Below are positions 1 through 8,156 of a stretch of DNA of 20,415 nt, piece by piece; positions within the stretch are counted from its first letter, which is position 1, and the number at the start of each line of letters is the position of its first letter. Origin of the DNA: Symbiobacteriaceae bacterium (lineage in GTDB: Bacteria > Bacillota > JAAYKD01 > WRDA01); the NCBI GenBank assembly GCA_009783675.1, contig WRDA01000006.1, forward strand, positions 1 to 20,415, given 5' to 3'. A model generated the notes under the pieces. That model was given only the letters and a program-made list of their open reading frames with translations. It had not been told where the DNA came from and did not search any database. The translations under genes were made by a program, and so were the position numbers.

Positions 1-713
1 GTGACCAGGCGGACTTTCAGGTGCTCTTCCCTCTCACCTCTGTTAATGGCCAGGACACGATGTGGAGGGATTTGCGATAGTCTTTCCTGATGGCTGTAAT
101 AGTTACTGTACGGACTTATTCGCTCTTCGTCAACAGCTTCACTTAGTAAGGATCCTTCCTGGTGATATAAATCTCTGACCAGGCTGCGATTAATGGCGTC
201 TTCAGCCATTTGCTCCGCCAGAATATCACAGGCACCCGCGAAAGCGTCTGTCACATTAGCGACTTGCAACTCTTCTGAGAGAAAGCCAGTAGCGATATCA
301 TGCCAAAAATCACTATCACCAGATTGCAAAATCATCATTTCGGCCAGAGGCGCTAGACCCTTGTCGCGAGCAACTGATGCGCGAGTCCGCCTTTTCGGTC
401 TGAAGGGAAGATAGAGATCTTCGATCTCCTGGAGTTTTACAGCTTTTTCCAGTTTCTGAGCAAGTTCCGGAGTGAGTTTACCCTGTTCATCGATTAATCG
501 TTCGACCTCAGCCCGTCTTTTAGTCAGGTTTCGCAGGTAAGACAGACGTTCCTCCAGGGCGCGTAATTGGTTTTCGTCCAACTCTCCGGTAGCTTCCTTG
601 CGGTACCTGGCGATAAAGGGAATAGTATTACCTTCATCGAGGAGATCGACTGCTGCAGTTACCCCCTTGACAGGCAGGTGCAGTTCACCGGCAATTTGGT
701 TGATAATAAGCAT
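1..713 (-). CDS. tex: Tex-family RNA-binding transcription accessory protein, N-terminal part (cut by window edge)
   Basis: This reading frame stays open to the left edge, so only about 237 N-terminal residues are visible; the family is usually over 700 residues. The product begins MLIINQIAGEL and carries the Tex N-terminal signature IPFIARYRKEATGELDE near residues 31-47, followed by a charged helical region rich in Lys and Glu (NLTKRRAEVERLIDEQGKL). Tex proteins bind nucleic acid through a C-terminal S1 domain and affect transcription and RNA turnover; that half lies outside the window. The ATG at 713 has AGGTGA four bases upstream. An in-frame ATG at 731 is possible, but AAGGG lies almost against it. 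The TPR gene ends 29 bases upstream, so the two are probably co-transcribed. Confidence 0.9.
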   Translation of the reverse strand, partial: MLIINQIAGELHLPVKGVTAAVDLLDEGNTIPFIARYRKEATGELDENQLRALEERLSYLRNLTKRRAEVERLIDEQGKLTPELAQKLEKAVKLQEIEDLYLPFRPKRRTRASVARDKGLAPLAEMMILQSGDSDFWHDIATGFLSEELQVANVTDAFAGACDILAEQMAEDAINRSLVRDLYHQEGSLLSEAVDEERISPYSNYYSHQERLSQIPPHRVLAINRGEREEHLKVRLV

Positions 714-742
714 ACATTCACCTGACTCCATACCCTTGATTA

Positions 743-2158
743 TTATTTAAAGATATCTCTGATGCGATCGAGAAGAGTACGCTTCTCCTTAAGGTCATTC
801 TGTTGTTTTAGCTTATCCATCTCTTCTGCTTCTCCGCTGAGGACCTTGTGCAACTCATCCAGTAATGATTCAGTGGATTTATCCGCAATCGCTGACAATT
901 GCTCAAAACCGTTGGTAGCGAGCAAAATGCGCAGACGGTCTGCATAGGCCTGCAAGACCTCCGCTGATCCATCTCGGGCGTGATGCCAGCTGGCAAGTAC
1001 CTCCTGATACCTGTTAAGCTCCCATGCTAACCAGCCTTTCAGAAATAGTAGCCGGCTATCATCAGGATAGATCGACAGCGCATGAGTAAGTCTTTCCTCT
1101 GCCTGATCATATCTTTCCTGTAAGAGCAGAATCTCAGCGATATTACCCAATGCCTGTCCATGCTGGTGATCGACTTTCAGGACTTCCTCCCACTCAATCA
1201 AAGAAGCCTCCAAATCACCGAGCATATGATAGTAGATGCCTAAGTTGATCCTGGCAGGCAGGTAGGTTGAGTCGATTGCTAAAGCCCTGATGAAATACTC
1301 TCTGCTGCGATCACCCATCTGGTTATGTAAGTAGACAAGACCCAGATTATAAAGGGCATCCAGATGCTGAGGAAACTGATCAATAATCGACTCCCAGCAG
1401 CGGATCCCCTTGTCGAGTTCTCCCTTGGTGACATAGGCTTCACCGAGAGCCAGAAGGTTACTGGTATCTGCAGAATCGAAAGTGCAGGCTTTCTCCAGAT
1501 ACTCGATAGCCAGATCATAAGCTCCTACGGCCATGCAGGACATACCCATGTTGTAGTGAACCATCGAGCTTGTCGCACCCAGGTCGATGGCTCTTTTGGC
1601 GATGACTATCGCCTTCTCCCAATCATGTAACTCCAGGGCAATAGCACTGATGTTGGTCAACGCCTGGATATTATTCGGATCGATCTCGAGAGCGCTCTCC
1701 CATGCTTTCTCTGCTTCTTTAAAGTCTCCTTTGGCCAGATGCATTTCTGCCAGGCCAAGATAGAACAACGAAGATCGGTCATTTAAATTTATGGCACGGT
1801 TGAACTGGTGAATAGCCATGTCCCACATGCCTTTCATACCATATACTTTGCCGATAAAATAGTTAGCGTCGCTATGGCGCTTATCCAGTTCGAGGACTCT
1901 CTGCCACCAGTAAACAGCGTCATCGAACTCACCTAACTCAGCAAGGCATACTCCACCAAGATACCAAGCGCTGGTAAAACGACTATCCAGATCCCTTGCC
2001 GTTCTAAAACCAGCTACTGCTTCTTTGTAGTTCCCCAACTGCATCTCAGCAACTGCCAGATCATGATGTGCAGCTTTGTTCTTGGGATTTTTATCGATCA
2101 CTGACTGACATGTGGTCTTGATTTTTTCCAGTTGCTCCGTTGTAAGTGGTGGTTGCAT
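743..2158 (-). CDS. Tetratricopeptide-repeat protein, cytoplasmic
   Basis: The protein has 471 residues and consists almost entirely of TPR units, about eleven, running from roughly residue 20 to 395. Typical repeats are ALGEAYVTKGELDKGIRCW and NIQALTNISAIALELHDW. The last 45 residues form a charged, Lys/Glu-rich helix likely to be coiled coil. No signal peptide, membrane segment or enzymatic domain is visible, so it is probably a cytoplasmic scaffold whose partner is unknown. The ATG at 2158 has GGGAGGG six bases upstream and is preferred over the in-frame TTG at 2179, whose AGGAGA touches the start codon. It lies 76 bases after the methyltransferase and 29 bases before tex, which suggests one transcript, although a weak promoter may lie in the upstream gap. 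Confidence 0.85.
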   Translation of the reverse strand: MQPPLTTEQLEKIKTTCQSVIDKNPKNKAAHHDLAVAEMQLGNYKEAVAGFRTARDLDSRFTSAWYLGGVCLAELGEFDDAVYWWQRVLELDKRHSDANYFIGKVYGMKGMWDMAIHQFNRAINLNDRSSLFYLGLAEMHLAKGDFKEAEKAWESALEIDPNNIQALTNISAIALELHDWEKAIVIAKRAIDLGATSSMVHYNMGMSCMAVGAYDLAIEYLEKACTFDSADTSNLLALGEAYVTKGELDKGIRCWESIIDQFPQHLDALYNLGLVYLHNQMGDRSREYFIRALAIDSTYLPARINLGIYYHMLGDLEASLIEWEEVLKVDHQHGQALGNIAEILLLQERYDQAEERLTHALSIYPDDSRLLFLKGWLAWELNRYQEVLASWHHARDGSAEVLQAYADRLRILLATNGFEQLSAIADKSTESLLDELHKVLSGEAEEMDKLKQQNDLKEKRTLLDRIRDIFK

Positions 2159-2188
2159 ATTTGACCCTCCCAGGTGCAATCTCCTGCT

Positions 2189-2217
2189 ATCTTATCTCAT
2201 TTCTGGTCCGGTTACAA
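2189..2217 (-). promoter_or_regulatory. Weak candidate sigma-A promoter before the TPR gene
   Basis: On the minus strand TTGTAA (2212-2217) and TAAGAT (2189-2194) are separated by 17 bases. Each box matches its consensus at 4 of 6 positions. The site sits in the 76-base gap between the methyltransferase stop and the TPR start, a sensible place for an internal promoter, but boxes this poor also arise by chance. Confidence 0.25.
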
Positions 2218-2234
2218 GCAGTTGGAAAGAATAA

Positions 2235-3446
2235 TTACTCCATGCTATGAAGATCCTCATTATCTTCGAGACTTAAGTAACTCTCCAGGGCAAAGCTTGC
2301 TATCTGCCATGTCGCTTTCAGGTCGCGATAAGCAGTTTTCGCAGCTTCTCTTTCCGCCAGAGTTCGAGGAATAACCGGACGCCGAGCCCTGATCAACAGA
2401 TTCTTGGGGGTATGTTCCGAATCGATGAACTCCATTATTTGGGAAGACCAGCCAAGGGCTTCCAAGGCAGCAGATCTGAGTGAATCGGTCACCAAAGCTC
2501 CCAGACGTTCTCTGACTATTCCGTGGCGCAGTAATGCCCGATTGCTTTCGTTCAGCAGCTGCCCGGCAATCTCATGCTGACAGCAAGGCGCCACGAGTAT
2601 GACAGGAGTTTGTTGGCGAATTCCCTGAGCCAGTGCTGCATCAGTAGCAGTATCGCAGTTGTGAAGAGCCACAATGATATCTGCCTTTACCTCTGACTGC
2701 CAGGAAACGATATCTCCTGTTACAAACCTCAGACCCTGTAGGCCAAGGTTCTTTACAATCTGACTGCACTCCGCGATGACTCCCGGGTTGATATCCAGTC
2801 CGACAATTTCCACCTCCCTGGCGAAGTATTCCGTAAGCAGCCAGTGAAGGGCAAAGGTCAGGTAGGAACGGCCACACCCAAAGTCCACTACATGCAATGC
2901 TCCCTTTGCAGGAAGTGCAGGGTACACATCCACTACTATTTCCAAAAAACGATTGATCTGACGAAACTTATCATAGCGATCACTGACAATTCTGCCTGAA
3001 GAAGTCATTACACCAAGCTCCACCAGGAATGGGGTGTAGTGCCCTTCCGCCAACAGATATGATTTTTGCCGGTCATGTCCGGATAAGTAAGGTTGCTTGC
3101 TTCCGGCTTGCGAAAGCAGGCGCAGAGAACCATCGCGGTTGGCGAAGAGATGATAAGTACGATCTGCGGTCTTGATAAGAAGTTGGGAGAATACAGTTAG
3201 GTGTTCCTGAAGCCAGGTTGCGGAAAGCACCTGACTAAGAGCCAAGGTCTGCAGTCGCTCCTTATCACCTTCGGTGTAACCCGCAGATATAGCCAGACCC
3301 GCTTTACCTAAAAATGGCTTTAGTGTTAACTTACTATATGGAGATGAGATCCCCTTTCTGACCTTGCTGAAGACCAAGGTAGAGGCGGTTTCCCCTTTGA
3401 ACGCTTCCGATAGAATTATAATTAGTTCGTCGAGAGAAGTCTTCAT
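2235..3446 (-). CDS. Class I SAM-dependent methyltransferase (Methyltransf_32-like)
   Basis: The product has 403 residues. The N-terminal 115 residues resemble no domain I can name. A conserved block near 124-170 (HDRQKSYLLAEG, then KFRQINRFLEIVVDVYP) leads into a Rossmann methyltransferase fold. SAM-binding motif I is VVDFGCGRSYL at 187-197, the acidic ribose-binding loop is VGLDIN around 215-220, and motif IV is ALHNCDTATD at 260-269. A PCCQHE motif at 287-292 is typical of the family that includes the eukaryotic GSTCD/METTL25-like proteins. The substrate is unknown; an RNA target is an inference from family members. The ATG overlaps the nth stop codon (ATGA), implying translational coupling with that DNA-repair gene. 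Confidence 0.85.
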   Translation of the reverse strand: MKTSLDELIIILSEAFKGETASTLVFSKVRKGISSPYSKLTLKPFLGKAGLAISAGYTEGDKERLQTLALSQVLSATWLQEHLTVFSQLLIKTADRTYHLFANRDGSLRLLSQAGSKQPYLSGHDRQKSYLLAEGHYTPFLVELGVMTSSGRIVSDRYDKFRQINRFLEIVVDVYPALPAKGALHVVDFGCGRSYLTFALHWLLTEYFAREVEIVGLDINPGVIAECSQIVKNLGLQGLRFVTGDIVSWQSEVKADIIVALHNCDTATDAALAQGIRQQTPVILVAPCCQHEIAGQLLNESNRALLRHGIVRERLGALVTDSLRSAALEALGWSSQIMEFIDSEHTPKNLLIRARRPVIPRTLAEREAAKTAYRDLKATWQIASFALESYLSLEDNEDLHSME

Positions 3447-4096
3447 ATCTCTTGTGATCCCTTAGCTGACAGAAGGAAACGACAGTATGCTGCAACAACG
3501 CAGGAAGAGCACAATGGTTTCTGAGCTTTACAACAATAACGGCCATGATGAATCAGCCAATGATGAGCAGCCCCCCATTCTGCACATGGAACAACATCCT
3601 TCAATTCTTGCTCCACCTTAGTGACTGAATTCTCATTGGCAAAACCTATACGTCTGGCTACGCGATATACATGTGTATCGACCGCTAATGCAGGAAGGCC
3701 AAACGCCATCGACATGACCACACTGGCTGTCTTATGCCCCACCCCCGGTAAAGCCTCTAACTCAGCAAAGGTCTGAGGTACCACTCCCTGATGTCGCTCA
3801 CAGAGTAATGAACTCATCTTGATCAGGTTCCTGGCTTTGGTGCGATACAGACCCACCCCTTTGATCAGAGATTCCAGTCCTTCCACCGAAATACACGCTA
3901 GTTCCTGAGGCGAACTCACCTTAAAGAATAGATCCGCTGTTACACGATTAACTTGTCTATCTGTACTCTGAGCGGAGAGCATGACAGCGACAAGCAGCTG
4001 AAAAGGGTTACTATATGTCAGTTCCGACGCAGCAGCTTGATAATGGATCCGCAGTTCAGACAGGGCAGCATCTTTCATACATTCCTGCCAGGGCAT
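3443..4096 (-). CDS. nth: Endonuclease III, base-excision-repair DNA glycosylase/AP lyase
   Basis: This enzyme removes oxidised pyrimidines and cleaves the resulting abasic site. Counting from the ATG at 4096 (217 residues), the helix-hairpin-helix LEALPGVGHKTA carries the catalytic Lys at 122, and AVDTHVYRVARRIG carries the catalytic Asp at 140. The C terminus has the 4Fe-4S ligands C189, C196, C199 and C205 with the standard C-x6-C-x2-C-x5-C spacing. The early motif NPFQLLVAVMLSAQSTD is also canonical. The frame is open to a TTG at 4144, but the ATG at 4096 has AGAGGTGA five bases upstream and gives the normal family length. The stop overlaps the start of the methyltransferase gene by 4 bases. 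Confidence 0.96.
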   Translation of the reverse strand: MPWQECMKDAALSELRIHYQAAASELTYSNPFQLLVAVMLSAQSTDRQVNRVTADLFFKVSSPQELACISVEGLESLIKGVGLYRTKARNLIKMSSLLCERHQGVVPQTFAELEALPGVGHKTASVVMSMAFGLPALAVDTHVYRVARRIGFANENSVTKVEQELKDVVPCAEWGAAHHWLIHHGRYCCKAQKPLCSSCVVAAYCRFLLSAKGSQEI

Positions 4097-4134
4097 ATAA
4101 ATCACCTCTGAATCTTTTGTTACAGTCAGGAGGA

Positions 4135-4163
4135 ATTCTGGCAAAACCAGAATGCTTAAGCAT
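4135..4163 (-). repeat. Overlapping hairpin and palindrome between the YpeB-like gene and nth
   Basis: Directly after the TAA of the upstream gene the minus strand shows a perfect 12-base palindrome ATGCTTAAGCAT (4152-4163). It is followed by a perfect 7-base-pair hairpin, ATTCTGG with loop TTTTG (or its complement) and CCAGAAT (4135-4153). The two share two bases. No T-tract follows, so this is not a classical intrinsic terminator; it may be an mRNA stability or processing element or a protein-binding site. Confidence 0.55.
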
Positions 4164-4164
4164 G

Positions 4165-6873
4165 TTATTTGTACAGGTTTCTGTACTTACCCATAAGGAG
4201 AGTGCAGAGCTCCTCGGCTTGCAGGATGCGATCCTCAGTAACTATCAGGGTCATCCATATCTGATCCGCTTTGCCTCGGTAACACCACACCACAGGAGGG
4301 GAAATTTCAAGAACTCCCCGGAATGCAGTCAGGATTATTCTTTCTTCACTGAGAACGACATCATCGGCAAAATCAGATTGCAAAAAGGCCCTGGCTCTGC
4401 GAGCCGCTTCAAATAAATCCAACTGTGGTTCTGAAAGCGCACTCGTAGTGTGCATAAATAAATAATTGCCCAGAGCAGGATGTATCGATATCAAGCTGTT
4501 ATTGAGATCAAGACGAACAACCAGGGCATCTTCAGGGTAGACAACCATGTTCCTTTCAGGGAGCATTACGAGATAGCGATCGTGGTTAAGGCTATCTATC
4601 CATTCTCCCAGTGGCAGGAAGCTTACCTCATTGGAGTACAAGGCTGCAAGGATGTTTTCTCTGATCAGGCTACTCTCTTCGATACGTATACCTTCGCCTT
4701 CTGTCAGGATCACAGATCCGAGGAACTCTCCCTGAAGGCCACAATAAATCTCATACTGGATCCCAGACCTGGCTTCAGTCGAGGCGGTCTCACCAATCGT
4801 CACTCTCCAAAAATCAAGACCATCGTGATAAAATGACTGGCGTTCACAAGCCAGAATCTCAAATTTTAACGAAATAAATGGTTCTATACTGCTGAGTTTT
4901 TGGTTGAAACCCTCTCGATCGAAGCTGATTTCCGGAAGGTCTTCCAAAACATTTCCTGTCTCTTTATAACGACGAGCCAGTGTTGCCACCGGCTCGATAT
5001 AACTCGCAGTTTTTTCCCACTGTACCTTTCCTACCGGAAAAACCAATTGCGTTAGTTCCCGGTTTAGGTCAGGAATGACAGCCAGCATAGCAGTCCGGAA
5101 TCTTTCCGCTTCCTCCTCTCTCCCTGGTGTTGCCGCGTCTCTTTGCCAAAGAGGTAGTGCTGTGTTGAGGCTAAGAGCCAAAGAACTCAGGGAACTGATT
5201 TGGGAAGCGTTCCTGCCTTCTCTGATCAGCGGATCGTCCCAGACTTCCTGAGACAGCGCCCTGAACGAGGAGAGGTAGTTGTCTTCTTCCAATGCCTTTA
5301 AATATTCCTGTTGCAGAATGTCGGTAAATCTGGCTATGCTCTCGTTGAGAACCTGAAACTCACTTCTGGCTCCCTGAGCAACAGGAGAGAGCCAGTTAGC
5401 CAGAAGCATGCCTGTCAGAAAGACCAGGAGAATGATCAGAACTGTAATAACTAATAAAAATATACCCTGCCTGCCCCTGGTTCGTTCAGACCAACGCATC
5501 CTCGCAAAAGCGGATGCCGGTAGAAAAGAGGTCCCTGATTCTCTGACTATTACCTCTTGTTCGTCGCGTGTGATTCTCGACTGTCTGACCAGCCTTTCAC
5601 GGCCAATATCTGCTGGTTTTCGGATGATAGGGTTACTCTGCTTTACAGGTTCCCTCGGGGTTACAGGGGTCTGGCTCTGAGGGTCAGCTAATAGCTGAGC
5701 TATGGTCTGTTCCACTTCATCTGCAGAATAAAGAGTATCTACTCTCTCGTGAATTATCGTTGCTTCTGACCCGGAACCTGCTGTCTGCTCGTCTGATGTA
5801 TCTTCTTCTGCATTGTCGATTGTTATTTCGGTGTTGAGGAGGTCTTCCCTCAAATTCTCGTGATTCGCATTGACCGCGGACTCTTCGCCTGGGGAATCTG
5901 AAGCCTGATCATCATCTTCCAAAATCTCCATTAACGACGAGTCCGGGAACTCTGGAAGCAAAAAATCTGGTATTGGCTCACTGATCGAAATGGAGGAGAC
6001 CGGTTGGGCAGCATCGGGATCAATCGCAATCATGTCTCCTGCATCATCCGCCGGGACAACCTGAGGTGTTTCCGGGAGGAGCTCACGATCGCGATCGACG
6101 AAAGGGGATGTCGTCTGTAATCCTCCACTTTCCTCAAGATATCTTTGTGCTTCGTGAGAATCGCGGCGTACCCGGCGCAGTATCTGTTTACGGGTCACCG
6201 GATGAGTGATGACGATATCTATCCACACTTTGTCGTCACTCTTATCGACTTCAGCCAACTCTTTAGGAACCGGAATATTGCGGCGACCATTGTGATCAAA
6301 CCTGACAGGAGGTGGCAAGATGGTGAGAGGTATTCGTGTATCGTCTTCCTCCGTAACCTCTGTAAGCTCTATCTCTTCCAAAGTTGACGACTGCTGTGAG
6401 AAGGCAGGACCGGAATCGACAGGTTGAGGATTGATTTCCACTTCCACTGGAGGCATAAACCGCCGCATCATATGCTGCAGAGGATCGCTGGTGCTCTGCA
6501 GAGGATCGGATATCCGGACAGCATCAGGAACAGCTGAAGGAGGACCTTCGTGAACCAGGACGCCCAACTCTTCCAGACGCCGGCGCAGCCGATCGTTCTC
6601 CGGAGGAGATTGTGGAGAAAAACTTTCTTCGTTACCAGTAGGTTTGGAGGGTATAAATGATGCCTTCTCTTGATCTGAAGGAAAAGAAACATCAAAACTA
6701 AGCTCAGAGTTTTGATCTGATAGCTTCTCAGGCACACTGATGCGTAGCTGATCCAGCAACTGCTGACAGTCGTTGCAATCTGCAAGGTGTTCTTCCAACT
6801 GCGATCGGGTCGTGGGATTTAGCGATCCTTGAAGATATTCCTCCAATAAGGTCTGCGCAAGCCTGCAACGCAT
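4165..6873 (-). CDS. Transmembrane protein with ZAS-type anti-sigma zinc finger and YpeB-like ectodomain
   Basis: The 902-residue product starts at an ATG with GAGGGG five bases upstream. Residues 1-45 form an anti-sigma-type zinc finger with C3, H29, C33 and C36 (H-x3-C-x2-C). Residues 46-460 are acidic and low in complexity, apart from a structured-looking patch at 212-250. One membrane helix lies at about 469-493, after Arg-rich WSERTRGRQG, so the N-terminal part should be cytoplasmic. Residues 500-670 are helical and 670-900 are beta-rich. Within these, VVYPEDALVVRLDLNN and the following EAARRARAFL segment resemble, from memory, the PepSY-like C-terminal repeats of the spore-germination protein YpeB. 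No sigma factor gene or sleB is nearby. It follows the GH3-like lipoprotein by 22 bases. The zinc finger and membrane topology are well supported; the YpeB link is moderate because no alignment was run. Confidence 0.75.
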   Translation of the reverse strand: MRCRLAQTLLEEYLQGSLNPTTRSQLEEHLADCNDCQQLLDQLRISVPEKLSDQNSELSFDVSFPSDQEKASFIPSKPTGNEESFSPQSPPENDRLRRRLEELGVLVHEGPPSAVPDAVRISDPLQSTSDPLQHMMRRFMPPVEVEINPQPVDSGPAFSQQSSTLEEIELTEVTEEDDTRIPLTILPPPVRFDHNGRRNIPVPKELAEVDKSDDKVWIDIVITHPVTRKQILRRVRRDSHEAQRYLEESGGLQTTSPFVDRDRELLPETPQVVPADDAGDMIAIDPDAAQPVSSISISEPIPDFLLPEFPDSSLMEILEDDDQASDSPGEESAVNANHENLREDLLNTEITIDNAEEDTSDEQTAGSGSEATIIHERVDTLYSADEVEQTIAQLLADPQSQTPVTPREPVKQSNPIIRKPADIGRERLVRQSRITRDEQEVIVRESGTSFLPASAFARMRWSERTRGRQGIFLLVITVLIILLVFLTGMLLANWLSPVAQGARSEFQVLNESIARFTDILQQEYLKALEEDNYLSSFRALSQEVWDDPLIREGRNASQISSLSSLALSLNTALPLWQRDAATPGREEEAERFRTAMLAVIPDLNRELTQLVFPVGKVQWEKTASYIEPVATLARRYKETGNVLEDLPEISFDREGFNQKLSSIEPFISLKFEILACERQSFYHDGLDFWRVTIGETASTEARSGIQYEIYCGLQGEFLGSVILTEGEGIRIEESSLIRENILAALYSNEVSFLPLGEWIDSLNHDRYLVMLPERNMVVYPEDALVVRLDLNNSLISIHPALGNYLFMHTTSALSEPQLDLFEAARRARAFLQSDFADDVVLSEERIILTAFRGVLEISPPVVWCYRGKADQIWMTLIVTEDRILQAEELCTLLMGKYRNLYK

Positions 6874-6895
6874 ATAATCCCCTCTTTTCCATTGC

Positions 6896-8095
6896 TTAGG
6901 GCCAAAGTAAGAAACGCTGTTTTAGGCTGATAATGCGTCCGAGGCTCTCCTCGAGTCTTTCCTCTGTGATCTCCCCACTAGCGCAGGCTTGATAAAGAGC
7001 ATTCAACACATCCTCCTGATCTTCCATGTTGTGGCAGACCAGGACCATGTCGCATCCTGCCAGTATAGCTCTGACTGCTGCTTCACCGGGAGAATAATGC
7101 TCGGTTATGGCAGTCGCATTGAGGTCATCACAGAGAATAATTCCGTTATAGCCGAGAGTATTTCGCAATACCTCATTGAGCATTACCGTAGATAGACTCG
7201 CGGGATAATCCTCATCCAGGGTTGGGATCATCAGATGGGAAACCAGGACCATTTCGGCGCAAGAGTTGATTGCTGCCCGAAAAGGAACCAGTTCCCTGCC
7301 AACCAGATGCGTATAATCGGTATCCAAATACATAAATTCGCCAGGAGATGAATAAACTGCGTCGCCAATCCCGGGATAGTGCTGGACTATGCCGATGACT
7401 CCTTCATCATGCAACCCTTGCAACACTGCAGATGCTATTACTGCAGTTATCACCGGGTCGTCAGAGTAAGCTCTGGACCCGATCAAAGGGTTGCTGCCCC
7501 TTCTATCGAATACGGGACCAATCAAGGCATTAATCCCTACCTGTCGTAGGGCTCCTGCCAGCCTTTGACCATATTCCAGTGCCCCTTCGACTCCATAAGC
7601 AGAGTCACCCACTGTCTGAGCATTTTCAAATACTCCGAGATCCCTGGGGAGTCGCTGATTTCGTCCGCCTTCTTCGCCAAGGCACCAAAGCAAAGGCATT
7701 TTGACAACCAATCCAGAGGCATGTGTAAGATCATTGCCATAATCGATTAACTCCTTTAACTGGGTAGAGTTCTGAATATTGCGTGGATAAAGGAGTAGAC
7801 CGCCGACCTGAAACGCTCCCACGAAGACATTGAGATCAGTAGGTTTTACAGCCCCCTCAAAACCTGTTAAAACTAGCTGCCCAACCTTTTGACGCAGAGA
7901 CAGATGATCCAGAAGAGCTTTTACTGCTTCTTGAGAAATGAACTCTCCATCGGCTAAAACGGTTGGAGGCTCAACTCTGAACGATGCTAAAACCGAGCTC
8001 TCCCGGTGAGGGTCGCGAAGAGAGATAGTGCAGCCTCCCAGGACCAGGGAGACCAGCAGCAGGGTGAGGTATAGAGATCGGACTCTTGCCTGCAT
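6896..8095 (-). CDS. GH3/NagZ-like lipoprotein, probably catalytically impaired
   Basis: The 399-residue product has a lipoprotein signal (LVSLVLGGC, Cys22) and should be anchored outside the membrane. Glycoside hydrolase family 3 landmarks are present: EEGGRNQRL (141-149), SNPLIGSRAYSDDP (201-214), the nucleophile region GIILCDDLNATAI with Asp323, and GCDMVLVCHN (347-356), close to bacterial NagZ beta-N-acetylglucosaminidases. The catalytic loop is altered, however. Typical KHFPGHG...DSH is QHYPGIGDAVYSSPGE (238-253), so the general acid/base Asp-His pair and the sugar-binding Lys are missing. The usual D-Q-E-G-G is G-E-E-G-G. The fold is clear, but hydrolase activity is doubtful. The ATG has AAAGGGGGG five bases upstream. 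It lies between rdgB and the zinc-finger/YpeB-like gene. Confidence 0.85.
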   Translation of the reverse strand: MQARVRSLYLTLLLVSLVLGGCTISLRDPHRESSVLASFRVEPPTVLADGEFISQEAVKALLDHLSLRQKVGQLVLTGFEGAVKPTDLNVFVGAFQVGGLLLYPRNIQNSTQLKELIDYGNDLTHASGLVVKMPLLWCLGEEGGRNQRLPRDLGVFENAQTVGDSAYGVEGALEYGQRLAGALRQVGINALIGPVFDRRGSNPLIGSRAYSDDPVITAVIASAVLQGLHDEGVIGIVQHYPGIGDAVYSSPGEFMYLDTDYTHLVGRELVPFRAAINSCAEMVLVSHLMIPTLDEDYPASLSTVMLNEVLRNTLGYNGIILCDDLNATAITEHYSPGEAAVRAILAGCDMVLVCHNMEDQEDVLNALYQACASGEITEERLEESLGRIISLKQRFLLWP

Positions 8096-8156
8096 GGTAG
8101 CCCCCCTTTAGAAACCTGGTACAGCTGACTGCTAATCTTATGTGATATTTCGCGTA

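Noticed and set aside
4097..4144. nth starting at the TTG at 4144
   Set aside because: The TTG lies in the loop of a hairpin without a ribosome-binding site; the ATG at 4096 has AGAGGTGA and gives the normal length.
4135..4163. Intrinsic terminator after the YpeB-like gene
   Set aside because: Hairpins are present but no T-tract follows either of them.
4015..4836. Plus-strand open frames of 133 and 118 codons (4015-4416, 4480-4836)
   Set aside because: They lie antisense to nth and the YpeB-like gene, have no ribosome-binding site, and read like out-of-frame translation with no recognisable domain.
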